DNA of 64,000 nucleotides from Thermoleophilia bacterium (GTDB lineage: Bacteria; Actinomycetota; Thermoleophilia; UBA2241): the NCBI GenBank assembly GCA_041393415.1, contig JAWKKE010000006.1:62001-126000 (forward strand). Direction: 5' to 3'. The notes below the pieces were generated by a model that had not been told where the DNA came from, did not search any database, and saw only the letters and a program-made list of their open reading frames with translations. The translations under genes and the position numbers were made by a program. Position 1 is the stretch's first letter; each line of letters begins with the position of its first letter. Shown here in pieces: positions 25,040 to 34,065 of the stretch.

Positions 25040-26299
25040 ATGCTCGACGTGAAGATGCTGCGCTCGAACCCGGACGTCGTGCGCAGGTCACTCGAGCGCC
25101 GCGGTGCGTCTGCGGACTCTCTGGAGCACTTCCTCGTCGCCGACGAACGGCGGCGCAAGCTCCTTACCGAGGTCGAGGCCATGCGCGCCCAGCGCAAAGT
25201 GGCAAGCGACGAGATCGCCGTCGTCAAGAAAGCCGGCGGCGACGCCGCCGAGGCGATCGCCGCCATGCGTACCCTTGGCGATCGCATCAAGGAACTCGAC
25301 GCCGAGCTCGCGGAACTCGATGAGACCCTCCGCTCCGTGCTGCTCGAGATCCCCAATCTCGTTCTCGACGACGTACCGGACGGCGGCGCCGCCGACGCCG
25401 TCGTCATCCGTCAAGTTGGCGAACCGCCGCTCTTGCCGTTTGCCGCCCGCGACCATCTCGATCTGGGTACCGCCCTCGACGTCATCGACATGGAGCGTGC
25501 GGCCAAGGTCAGCGGCTCGCGCTTCGCCTACCTCAAGGGCGACCTCGTGCGCCTGCAGTTCGCGCTCGTCGACTTGGCTCTCGAGGTCACTGCGGCTGGC
25601 GGCTACCGCCCCGTCGTGCCGCCCGTCCTTGTTCGCGAAGAAGCGATGTTCGGCACCGGCTTCTTCCCCACCGACCGCGCGCAGGTCTACGAGACCACGG
25701 ACGGCGACTGCCTCGTCGGCACCAGCGAGGTGCCCCTCGCCGCCATGCACATGGACGAGTTCCTCGACGAGGCCGATCTTCCGGTGCGCTACGCCGGCTA
25801 CTCCACCTGCTTCCGCCGCGAGGCCGGCGCCGCCGGGCGCGATACTCGCGGCATCATGCGCGTGCACCAATTCGACAAGGTCGAGATGTTCACGTTCTGC
25901 ACCCCAGAGCAGTCTGCCGACGAGCACCGGCGCATCCTCGCCACCGAGGAGGCCATCCTCGCCGCCCTCGAACTCCCCTACCGCGTCGTCAACATCGCCG
26001 CCGGCGACCTTGGCGCCCCGGCGGCACAGAAGTTCGACTGCGAGGCGTGGCTACCCGGACAGGAGCAGTACCGCGAGGTCACGAGCTGCTCCAACTGCAC
26101 CGACTACCAGGCGCGACGCCTCAACTGCCGTTTTCGCACCGAGAAGGGACCACGCTTCGTGCACACCCTCAACGGAACGGCGGTGGCCGTCGGACGCACG
26201 CTCATCGCCATCATGGAGAATTACCAGCAGGAAGACGGCAGCATCGTCGTGCCCCAGGCGCTACGCAGCCGTCTCGGCAAGGACACCCTCGGGGCGTAG
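25040..26299 (+). CDS. serS: Seryl-tRNA synthetase
   Basis: 419-residue class II aminoacyl-tRNA synthetase that charges tRNA-Ser and tRNA-Sec. The N-terminal coiled-coil tRNA-binding arm spans about 30-105. The catalytic core has motif 2 (YSTCFRREAGAAGRDTRG) and motif 3 (NGTAVAVGRTLIAIMENYQQ), plus GTSEVPLAAMH for the serine pocket. The ATG at 25040 has GGAGG 7 bases upstream. tRNA-Ser(UGA) begins 25 bases after the stop on the same strand, so enzyme and substrate are probably cotranscribed. No T-box leader was recognised. Confidence 0.96.
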   Translation: MLDVKMLRSNPDVVRRSLERRGASADSLEHFLVADERRRKLLTEVEAMRAQRKVASDEIAVVKKAGGDAAEAIAAMRTLGDRIKELDAELAELDETLRSVLLEIPNLVLDDVPDGGAADAVVIRQVGEPPLLPFAARDHLDLGTALDVIDMERAAKVSGSRFAYLKGDLVRLQFALVDLALEVTAAGGYRPVVPPVLVREEAMFGTGFFPTDRAQVYETTDGDCLVGTSEVPLAAMHMDEFLDEADLPVRYAGYSTCFRREAGAAGRDTRGIMRVHQFDKVEMFTFCTPEQSADEHRRILATEEAILAALELPYRVVNIAAGDLGAPAAQKFDCEAWLPGQEQYREVTSCSNCTDYQARRLNCRFRTEKGPRFVHTLNGTAVAVGRTLIAIMENYQQEDGSIVVPQALRSRLGKDTLGA

Positions 26300-26324
26300 T
26301 AGACTGCTCACGGAACCACCACCC

Positions 26325-26414
26325 GGAGGGGTGGCAGAGCGGCTCATTGCACCAGTCTTGAAAACTGGCGACGGCGCAAGTCGTCCGTGGGTTCGAATCC
26401 CACCCCCTCCGCCA
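26325..26414 (+). tRNA. tRNA-Ser (anticodon TGA)
   Basis: 90-base class II tRNA with encoded CCA. GGAGGGG (26325-26331) pairs with CCCCTCC (26404-26410), discriminator G, then CCA. The anticodon stem CCAGT/ACTGG holds loop CTTGAAA with TGA at 26359-26361. The variable arm is long (GCGACGGCGCAAGTCGTC) and the T-loop is GGTTCGAATCC. It directly follows serS. Confidence 0.97.
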
Positions 26415-26547
26415 GTCTTCAGCAGTCCACCACCGGGTTGCTCACCGTAATCTGGCGGAGTCAGACACCGCCACACCAGCATCTACGGTCTCCGTAGCAT
26501 AATTGACTGTATGGGCATGATGGTCCACGCAGGGACGACGGACGAAG

Positions 26548-27300
26548 ATGGCGACTACTGCTGAGTACACCGTCTCGGCCACCGAGGTCGCGAGAAGGCT
26601 CACCGCGTTCACAACGCTGATCTGCAGCTTCCTCCTGACCGCAGCGGTATCAACAATCGATCTCGCGGCGGGTCACGTGTGGTTGTGGGTGACATCCCTG
26701 TTCGCCGGCGCTGCGCTTCTTCTGCTGCTCCGACGACTTTTCGCCAGGTCCCTCAGCCGCATGTCGAAGGTGGTGCTCCTGCTCACGGACACGCAGCTCG
26801 TGCGTGTCGATGGAGGATCGCGTGATGACTTCGCCCTCAACGAAGTCGTGACGCTGCGGACGAAGCGCACCGTCAAGGAGAACATTCGGGAGATCAGAGT
26901 CGGAATGCGCGCCGGAAGGAGCTTGTACGTCAACGCTCTTCAGGATTTCGAAGGGTTCGCTGAAGCACTGCGAGACGGAACCAGCGGTGCCCAGATGACC
27001 GAGATGCGGGAGTCGATCGACTTCGACCATCCGCTGTTCTACGCGGTCTTCGGAGTCGTCGTGGGCCTGGCGTTCACGACCATCCCAAGGCTGCTCGTGA
27101 ACGTGTCCGATGCCGGCTATCGCTTCTTCTGTTACGGCTTTGCGGTCTTCCTTGTGGCGATGGGCGTGTACTGGTGGTTCGGCGCACCCATCTCCGGGCG
27201 CTACGGAAGACGCACAAGGGGAGTCGACTACTCGGTCTCGAGCCTGATGGTAGTTGCGGGGCTGGGTGTGGCGCTTCTGGCGCTGTTGTACCTGGGCTAG
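26548..27300 (+). CDS. Hypothetical polytopic membrane protein
   Basis: 250-residue protein, family not recognised. Two N-terminal helices (about 18-37 and 43-63) are followed by a cytosolic domain that reads like a bacterial PH-like fold (SKVVLLLTDTQLVRVDGGSR, then IREIRVGMRAGRSLYVNAL), and then three C-terminal helices. The ATG at 26548 has GGACGAAG just before it. Base composition is a little lower in GC than its neighbours and it stands alone between tRNA-Ser and the convergent acyl-CoA synthetase gene. That is compatible with, but does not prove, later acquisition. Confidence 0.75.
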   Translation: MATTAEYTVSATEVARRLTAFTTLICSFLLTAAVSTIDLAAGHVWLWVTSLFAGAALLLLLRRLFARSLSRMSKVVLLLTDTQLVRVDGGSRDDFALNEVVTLRTKRTVKENIREIRVGMRAGRSLYVNALQDFEGFAEALRDGTSGAQMTEMRESIDFDHPLFYAVFGVVVGLAFTTIPRLLVNVSDAGYRFFCYGFAVFLVAMGVYWWFGAPISGRYGRRTRGVDYSVSSLMVVAGLGVALLALLYLG

Positions 27301-27309
27301 CGGAGCTTC

Positions 27310-27331
27310 CCAAGCCTCCACCGGGGCTTGG
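27310..27331. terminator. Weak hairpin between convergent genes
   Basis: CCAAGCC (27310-27316) pairs with GGCTTGG (27325-27331) around an 8-base spacer. It lies 10 bases beyond the membrane protein stop and 66 bases beyond the stop of the convergent synthetase gene. There is no T-run, so a terminator role is only suggested by position. Confidence 0.3.
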
Positions 27332-27396
27332 TGTTCGAACCTTGTCTCACCAGCGCCGCTACGCACTTCGAGTCAGACCGTCGGGCTTCCCAGGCT

Positions 27397-29142
27397 CTAC
27401 TCCTCACGGTTGCCCGCGTCGTTGTCGCGGATCGCCGCACGGCGGATCTTCCCGTTCACGGTCTTGGGCAGCGCGTCGACGAAGTCGACCACTCGCGGGT
27501 ACTTGTACGGCGCCGTCCGATGCTTGACCCAGTCCTGTAACTCCTTGACGAGCACGCTGCCTGGCTCGTATCCGTCATTGAGGACGATCGTCGCTTTGAC
27601 CGCCTTGCCGCGAAGCGGATCGGGAACGCCGGTGACGGCACACTCACGGACGGCGTCGTGCTCGAGGAGAACGCTCTCAACCTCAAACGGTCCGATCCGG
27701 TAGCCGGACGACTTAATGAGGTCGTCGTTGCGGCCGACGTACCAGAAGTAGCCGTCTTCGTCGGCCCAAGCGATGTCGCCGGTGTGATACCAACCGTCGT
27801 GCATCACCTCGGCCGTCTTCTCCGGGGCGCGATAGTAGGCGAGTAGAACCCCGCAAGGGCGCGGATCGATCTCAAGGACGATCTCGCCGGTCTGGCCAGG
27901 CGCACACTGCTCGCCGTTCTCGTCCTGGATCTCCACGTGGTACTGCGGCGACGGCTTGCCCATCGAGCCGGGCTTCGGCACCATTCCCAGCGTGTTGAAC
28001 ACCGTCAACGGCGTCTCCGTTTGGCCAAAGCCCTCCACGAGCTCCAGGCCGGTGCGCTCGTGCCAGCCCTCGAAGAGATCGGGATTGAGCGCTTCGCCGG
28101 CCGTCGTGCAGTAGGTCAACGACGAGAGGTCGATACTCGCATCGGTCGCCTCGAGCATGAAGCGATACATCGTCGGCGGCGCGCAGAGCGTCGTGATCTC
28201 GTACTTCTCGATCAGTTCCAGGATCTCCCGAGCCTGAAAGCGGTCGAAGTCGTACGTGAAGACAGCTGCTTCCATGAGCCACTGGCCGTACAGCTTGCCC
28301 CAGACGCTCTTCGCCCAGCCCGTGTCGGCGATCGTCAGATGGAGCCCGCCGTCGCTCTGCACGTTGTGCCAGAACTTGGCGGTCGGGATGTGCGCCAGCG
28401 TGTAGGCGCTGTCGTGCATCACCATCTTAGGATTGCCGGCCGTCCCGGAGGAGAAGTAGAGCAGGAGCGGGTCGGCAGCCATGGTCGGCACCCGCTCGAA
28501 CTCCTCAGAGGATGCGCGAACGCCCGTGTTGAAGTCCAGCCAGCCTTCCCGTTCTGCAGGCGCGGCGCAGATGCCCTCCGGGCCACTGAGCGCCGCACCG
28601 ACCCTCGCGCCGGCGGTGCCGGCGAGCGTGCCGCCGCCGGCACCGTTCAGGATCATCTTGATCTCGAGCGACGGACAGTTGGGCTGCACAGCGTCGACCA
28701 CTGCCGCAATCTCACCGACATTCGTACACACGATGGCCTTGGCCGACGACGAGGCCACGCGGTACGTGAGGTCGTGCTCCTTGAGCATGAAGGTGGCCGG
28801 CAAGAGGATGGCCCCGAGCTTGTGCAGGGCGATGGCAATGAACCAGAACTGGTAGTGGCGACGAGAGATGACCATCACCACGTCGCCCTTGCCGATGCCG
28901 GCCGACGCCAGGTAGTTGGCCGCTTTGTCCGACCAGCGCTTCATGTCGGCAAACGTGAAGATGTGCTCCTCACCCTCCGGGTTGCACCAGACCATCGCGC
29001 GTCGATCGGGATCTTCACACGCGATGTCGTCTACGACGTCGTAGGCGAAGTTGTAGTCCTCGGGGTGGCGGACACCGAAGCTCGTCAGCACGCCGGCGTC
29101 GTCGTACGTCTCGTTGACGTATCTGAGGTTGATCTGCCGCAT
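27397..29142 (-). CDS. AMP-forming acyl-CoA synthetase (medium-chain/aryl type), copy 1
   Basis: 581-residue ANL-superfamily adenylating enzyme that activates a carboxylic acid with ATP and CoA, or runs in reverse to make ATP. Motifs: the P-loop-like YFSSGTAGNPKMV, GEALNPDLFEGW, the A5 motif EGFGQTET, YHTGDIAWADEDGYFWYVGR, and the C-terminal catalytic lysine in TVNGKIRR. A Gly/Ala-rich insert sits near 180-195. The ATG at 29142 has GAGG 6 bases upstream and follows the XRE-cupin gene by 15 bases. It is a clear paralogue of the synthetase at 34066-35739. Relatives act on acetate to medium-chain or aryl acids; the substrate is not decidable here. Confidence 0.9.
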   Translation of the reverse strand: MRQINLRYVNETYDDAGVLTSFGVRHPEDYNFAYDVVDDIACEDPDRRAMVWCNPEGEEHIFTFADMKRWSDKAANYLASAGIGKGDVVMVISRRHYQFWFIAIALHKLGAILLPATFMLKEHDLTYRVASSSAKAIVCTNVGEIAAVVDAVQPNCPSLEIKMILNGAGGGTLAGTAGARVGAALSGPEGICAAPAEREGWLDFNTGVRASSEEFERVPTMAADPLLLYFSSGTAGNPKMVMHDSAYTLAHIPTAKFWHNVQSDGGLHLTIADTGWAKSVWGKLYGQWLMEAAVFTYDFDRFQAREILELIEKYEITTLCAPPTMYRFMLEATDASIDLSSLTYCTTAGEALNPDLFEGWHERTGLELVEGFGQTETPLTVFNTLGMVPKPGSMGKPSPQYHVEIQDENGEQCAPGQTGEIVLEIDPRPCGVLLAYYRAPEKTAEVMHDGWYHTGDIAWADEDGYFWYVGRNDDLIKSSGYRIGPFEVESVLLEHDAVRECAVTGVPDPLRGKAVKATIVLNDGYEPGSVLVKELQDWVKHRTAPYKYPRVVDFVDALPKTVNGKIRRAAIRDNDAGNREE

Positions 29143-29157
29143 CTGAACCCTCGTCTC

Positions 29158-29742
29158 CTAGAGAATCTCTGCGTCGTGGCTCTTGAGGACGATCGCGAGG
29201 AACGTGCATGCTTCTCCGCCGGTGGCAATCATGCCGTGTCCGCGTCCCGCGTCGTAGTACAGCGTGTCGCCGGCCCCAACCTCCTCAATGTGATTCTCAT
29301 GCGCGAACCGCAGACGTCCACTCAGCACGAAGTCGAGTTCCTGACCTTCGTGCCGCGAGAGGTGAATGGGCTCGTTCTGCTCTTCTTCGCGGTACGGCGC
29401 CGTGACGATGAACGGTTCGCAAAGCATGTGCTTGAAGGTCGGCGCGAGATGTTGATACTCAAAACCCTCGCGCCGCTTGAGAGACAGCCCCTTGCCGGCC
29501 CGAACCAATGAGTAGTGAGACAGGTGCGGCGCCTCGCCGGTCAGCAGATCGATGATGTCGACGCCCAGCTTCTCCGCACACCTGTGGAGGAACGTGAAGG
29601 AGAGATCCTGTCCGCCGCTCTCCATGCCGGCGTACTCCGCTACAGTGCACCCGGTCGCATCCGCCATCTCCTGCATTGTGAGATCGGCGTCCTCGCGCAG
29701 CGCGCGAATGCGATTCGCGACCTCGGCGATCTTCGGTTCCAT
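29158..29742 (-). CDS. XRE-family regulator with cupin domain, copy 1
   Basis: 194-residue protein. An N-terminal XRE helix-turn-helix (about 8-65, LTMQEMADATGCTVAEYAGM) is joined to a C-terminal cupin barrel (about 110-190) with HLSRHEGQELDFVLSGRLRF and AGDTLYYDAGRGHGM. HTH-cupin proteins usually repress or activate adjacent metabolic genes after binding a small ligand. The ATG at 29742 has GGAGGAG 8 bases upstream; codons further upstream are not coding-like. It precedes its synthetase partner in one unit and diverges from the ATPase-kor genes, so it may control both sides. Confidence 0.9.
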   Translation of the reverse strand: MEPKIAEVANRIRALREDADLTMQEMADATGCTVAEYAGMESGGQDLSFTFLHRCAEKLGVDIIDLLTGEAPHLSHYSLVRAGKGLSLKRREGFEYQHLAPTFKHMLCEPFIVTAPYREEEQNEPIHLSRHEGQELDFVLSGRLRFAHENHIEEVGAGDTLYYDAGRGHGMIATGGEACTFLAIVLKSHDAEIL

Positions 29743-29948
29743 GCGCAACACTCCTCCCCCGGGCTGGAGGCACGCCCCCGTCCGATCCCTTACACTAAGA
29801 ACACCGGGACCGTATTCTAGTCCTCCTGTCCACGGTTTCGTAGGCTCCAGGACGCGTGCGAGGACCGGTCGTGCATCGGCCATTCTGGTCGCACACGCGT
29901 CCCGCGGAAGCGACCGGCCGACGAGGCGCCCACATCAGGAGCTGGTCT

Positions 29949-30680
29949 GTGTCCAGAGAATCCCGCGAGCGCATACCGCCCGCCGTCAGACGCATAACGC
30001 TGATCACTGGCCACTACGGCTGCGGCAAGACCAACTTCTCGATCAATCTCGCGCTCGACCTCCGCGCCCATCACGACCGGGTGACGATCGTCGATCTGGA
30101 CGTCGTCAACCCTTACTTCCGCTCATCTGACTACAGAGAGATGTTGGCGGCGCGCGGCGTGCACGTAATCGCGCCGGTGTTCGCCGGAACGACGCTCGAC
30201 GTGCCGGCGCTCTCCGCCGCCGTGCCCGCGGCGCTGAGAAGCGACGACTGGGTCATCGTCGACGGCGGCGGAGACGACGTTGGCGCGACGGCGCTCGGCG
30301 CGTTCGCCGCCGAGCTCTCCGGCACCGACTACGACCTGCTCTACGTCGTGAACCGCTATCGCAACCTGACGGCGACTCCAAGCGAGGCGGAAGGGGTGCT
30401 GCGAGAGATCGAGGCCGCCTCCCGCCTCACCGCCACCGGCGTCGTCAACAACTCACATCTGCAACGCGAGACGACGGCACAGACCGTGCTCGACGCCGTC
30501 CCGTTCGGTCGCGACACAGCCCGGCTCCTCCGCCTTCCCCTGGTCTGCACGACGGTCCCGGCCGTACTCCTCACTGACGGCGCCGGACGCAAGGCGGCAG
30601 GTAGCCTCGAGAACGCGTATCCTGTCGAGGTGTACGTTCGTCCGCCATGGGAGCCGCCGACGGACGACGACGAAAGGTGA
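29949..30680 (+). CDS. ParA/MinD-like P-loop ATPase at the head of the kor operon
   Basis: 243-residue SIMIBI-class NTPase. The P-loop GHYGCGKTNFSINLAL (residues 21-36) is followed by VTIVDLDVVNPYFRSSDY (switch I aspartate) and DWVIVDGGGDDVGATALG (Walker B-like). The second lysine of the deviant Walker A (KGG) found in CooC and MinD is replaced by HYG. The GTG at 29949 has AGGAG 7 bases upstream; an upstream in-frame ATG lacks a site. It ends 7 bases before the ferredoxin-like kor subunit. Position suggests a role in assembly or cofactor loading of the oxidoreductase, which is inference only. Confidence 0.82.
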   Translation: MSRESRERIPPAVRRITLITGHYGCGKTNFSINLALDLRAHHDRVTIVDLDVVNPYFRSSDYREMLAARGVHVIAPVFAGTTLDVPALSAAVPAALRSDDWVIVDGGGDDVGATALGAFAAELSGTDYDLLYVVNRYRNLTATPSEAEGVLREIEAASRLTATGVVNNSHLQRETTAQTVLDAVPFGRDTARLLRLPLVCTTVPAVLLTDGAGRKAAGSLENAYPVEVYVRPPWEPPTDDDER

Positions 30681-30687
30681 CGACCGC

Positions 30688-30894
30688 ATGGCATTCATCA
30701 TCATCGACGAGCGGTACTGCAAGGGCTGCGGCCTGTGTGTCGACGTCTGCGCTCGCGATCTCATCCAGCTCGACCTCACGAAGATCACCGAGAAGGGGTA
30801 CCACCCCGCCCGGTTGACCGACGCGTCGCGCTGCACCGGCTGCGCCAACTGCGCCCTGATGTGTCCGGATGTGGCGATCACAGTGGAAAGGTAG
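30688..30894 (+). CDS. korD: 2-oxoacid:ferredoxin oxidoreductase, delta (ferredoxin-like) subunit
   Basis: 68-residue 2[4Fe-4S] subunit. Two CxxCxxCxxxC motifs are complete: C11, C14, C17, C21 in CKGCGLCVDVC, and CTGCANCALMC near the C-terminus. It passes electrons from the thiamine-diphosphate site to ferredoxin. The ATG at 30688 follows GGTGACGACCGC and lies 7 bases after the ATPase gene. It is the first of four consecutive subunit genes in the order delta, alpha, beta, gamma. Confidence 0.92.
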   Translation: MAFIIIDERYCKGCGLCVDVCARDLIQLDLTKITEKGYHPARLTDASRCTGCANCALMCPDVAITVER

Positions 30895-30901
30895 TCACGA
30901 C

Positions 30902-31998
30902 GTGGCAGACAAGGTCCTGATGAAAGGCAACGAGGCGATCGCCGAGGCGGCGATTCGCGCCGGGTGCCGCTTCTTCTTCGGCTATCCGATCACCCCGCAG
31001 ACGGAAGTCGCCGCCTACATGTCCAAGCGCATGCCGAAAGTCGGCGGCACGTATCTTCAGGCGGAGAGCGAGATCGCGGCCATCAACATGGTGTACGGCG
31101 CGGCGGCCGCCGGTGCCCGCGCCATGACCTCGTCCAGCTCTCCCGGCGTCTCACTGAAATCGGAGGGCATCTCCTACATGGCCGGCACCGACCTGCCGGG
31201 CGTCATCATCAATGTGCAGCGTGGAGGGCCAGGGCTCGGCGGCATTCAGCCGTCACAGTCCGACTACTGGCAGGCAACACGCGCCATGGGTCACGGCGAC
31301 TTCCGCCTGATCGTTCTCGCGCCCTCCACAGTGCAGGAGATGGCCGCCAACGTGTACGAGGCGTTCGATCTGGCCGACCAGTATCGTATGCCGGTAGTGA
31401 TTCTCGCCGACGGCATGCTCGGGCAGATGATGGAGCCGGTCATCCTTCCCGAACCCAAGACCGAGTTGCCGGAGAAGCCTTGGGCAGTCACCGGGCATAA
31501 GCATCAGCGTCCGCACAACGTCATCAACTCGCTCTACCTCACTCCGGAGGCGCTCGAGTCGCTGAACGTGCAGCGCTTTGCGCGGTATGCGGAGATCGAG
31601 AGCGTCGAGCAGCGCGCCGAGGAGTACCTGGTCGACGACGCCGACATCGTTCTCGTGTCGTTCGGCGCCAGCGCGCGCATCGCACGCAGCGCCGTGAACA
31701 AGGCCCGCGCCATGGGAATCGCCGCGGGCCTCATCAGACCGATAACCCTCTGGCCGTACCCCGTCGAGATCATCCGCAACGCCTGCTCCCGGACCAAAGC
31801 GTTCCTGACCGTCGAGATGAACATGGGGCAGATGGTCGACGACGTGCGCCTGGCAGTGGAAGGCCGCCGGCCGGTCGCCTTCTTCGGCCGGGCCGGCGGC
31901 ATCATCCCCACCCCGGCAGAAGTGCTCGACGTCATCGAGCACCTGATCGGCCAACTGTCAGCCGCAGAGCCGGTCGAGCCGCTTGAGGTGAGGACGCG

Positions 31999-32002
<4 letters not shown>
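30902..32002 (+). CDS. korA: 2-oxoacid:ferredoxin oxidoreductase, alpha subunit
   Basis: 366-residue pyruvate:ferredoxin-oxidoreductase domain I/II protein. Signatures include RFFFGYPITPQTEVAAYM, LQAESEIAAINMVYGA and SSSPGVSLKSEGISYMAG, and the C-terminal transketolase-like domain (VSFGASARIARSAV). It pairs with the beta subunit to decarboxylate a 2-oxoacid to acyl-CoA. The GTG at 30902 is 7 bases after korD. Subunit make-up fits 2-oxoglutarate or branched-chain 2-oxoacid enzymes; sequence alone does not settle which. Confidence 0.9.
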
Positions 32003-32876
<874 letters not shown>

Positions 32877-32877
<1 letters not shown>

Positions 32878-33413
32878 TGGCCTCCACACTCAGCATCCTG
32901 TTCGCCGGCTTCGGCGGCCAGGGCATCCTCTTCGCCGGTAAACTCGTCGCCTATGCCGGCCTCATCGAAGGCCGCGAGCTCTCGTGGCTGCCGTCGTACG
33001 GCCCGGAGATGCGCGGCGGCACCGCCAACTGCAGCGTCTGCCTCTCGGACGAGCCCATAGGATCCCCGCTCGTCCTCGAGCCGGACGTCCTCGTCGCCAT
33101 GAATCAGCCCGCGCTGGAGAAGTTCCTCGCCCAGGTCGTCCCCGGGGGCATGGTCCTCGTCGACAGTTCGATGGCGCCCCGGCTCCCCGAGCGCGACGAT
33201 CTGACCATCCACGCTCTTCCCGCTACCCTTCTGGCCGAGAAGGCCGGGCTCAAGGGTCTCGCCAACGTCATCATGGTCGGGAAGCTCATCAAAGAGACCG
33301 CATGCTGCCGGCCGGAGAGCATGGATGCGGCCATCGGCAAGTCCGTGTCGGCGAACAAGACACACCTTCTCGAGTCCAACCGCAGCGCCTTGGCGCTGGG
33401 ACTGGCCGACTGA
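32877..33413 (+). CDS. korC: 2-oxoacid:ferredoxin oxidoreductase, gamma subunit
   Basis: 178-residue gamma subunit with the family opening LFAGFGGQGILFAGKLVAYA and the substrate/CoA-region motif SWLPSYGPEMRGGTANCSV. The ATG at 32877 shares its first base with the TGA of korB and has GAGGAG 8 bases upstream; two TTG codons just before it are alternatives I reject. It closes the korDABC unit. The next gene, an XRE-cupin regulator, starts 81 bases later. Confidence 0.92.
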
Positions 33414-33494
33414 CCACGCAAGGGCAGGTCGGCCACAACCATCCTCCCCGCCCGACCGGCGAGATCCCGTGGGCACTATCGGACTGGAGCCTTC

Positions 33495-34046
33495 ATGACG
33501 ACGGACTTCAAAGAGATCGGCTTGCGCATCAAGGGTCTGCGCGAATCGTGCAACGTCCCTCGAGAGGAGGTCGCGGAAGAGCTCGGCATCCCCGTGGACG
33601 CCTACGCCGCATATGAGGACACCGGCTCAGACGTCCCCATCTCCGCCATCTACCACATCGCCAACAAGTTCGGCGTGGATCTCACGGAGATCCTGACCGG
33701 CATCGATGCCAAACTCGATACTTATCAAGTCGTGCGCGCCGGCAAGGGTCTCATCGTCGATCGCTATCCCGGCTACCACTACGAGGATCTGGCATGGCGC
33801 TTCGGCCACAAGATCATGCAGCCGCTGTTGGTGACGCTGGACCCGAGCGATGAACCGGCAGAACTCGTCAGCCACGCCGGTCAAGAGTTCAACATGGTGC
33901 TCGAGGGAACGGTGGTCGTCACCTTCGACGATCGCGAACTGGTGCTCAACGCCGGCGACAGCATCTACTTCAACCCATCGCACGAACACGGTCAGAAGTG
34001 CGGCGGCGATTCGCCCGCAGTCTTCGTGACCATCATCACCGAGTAG
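33495..34046 (+). CDS. XRE-family regulator with cupin domain, copy 2
   Basis: 183-residue HTH-cupin protein, paralogous to the one at 29158-29742: both share VRAGKGL after the HTH and an SHAGQEFNMVLEG / SRHEGQELDFVLSG cupin stretch. The HTH (about 7-62) reads VPREEVAEELGIPVDAYAAY. The cupin has AGDSIYFNPSHEHGQ. The ATG at 33495 has GGAGCC upstream. It lies 19 bases before the second acyl-CoA synthetase gene. It probably senses a small acid or acyl ligand and regulates this locus, by analogy with other HTH-cupins. Confidence 0.9.
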   Translation: MTTDFKEIGLRIKGLRESCNVPREEVAEELGIPVDAYAAYEDTGSDVPISAIYHIANKFGVDLTEILTGIDAKLDTYQVVRAGKGLIVDRYPGYHYEDLAWRFGHKIMQPLLVTLDPSDEPAELVSHAGQEFNMVLEGTVVVTFDDRELVLNAGDSIYFNPSHEHGQKCGGDSPAVFVTIITE

Positions 34047-34065
34047 CCGGCGAGGACGAGACATC

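Noticed and set aside
27331..27356. Sequence resembling a tRNA 3' end (GTTCGAACC followed by CTCACCA) after the membrane protein gene, a possible att-like tRNA remnant paired with tRNA-Ser at 26325.
   Set aside because: The flanking bases do not pair as a T-stem and the match to tRNA-Ser is limited to the T-loop; no integrase is present.
29790..29820. Possible promoter (TTACAC, 17 bases, TATTCT) before the MinD-like ATPase gene.
   Set aside because: The -35 match is poor, and the region serves divergent genes so either strand could give chance matches.
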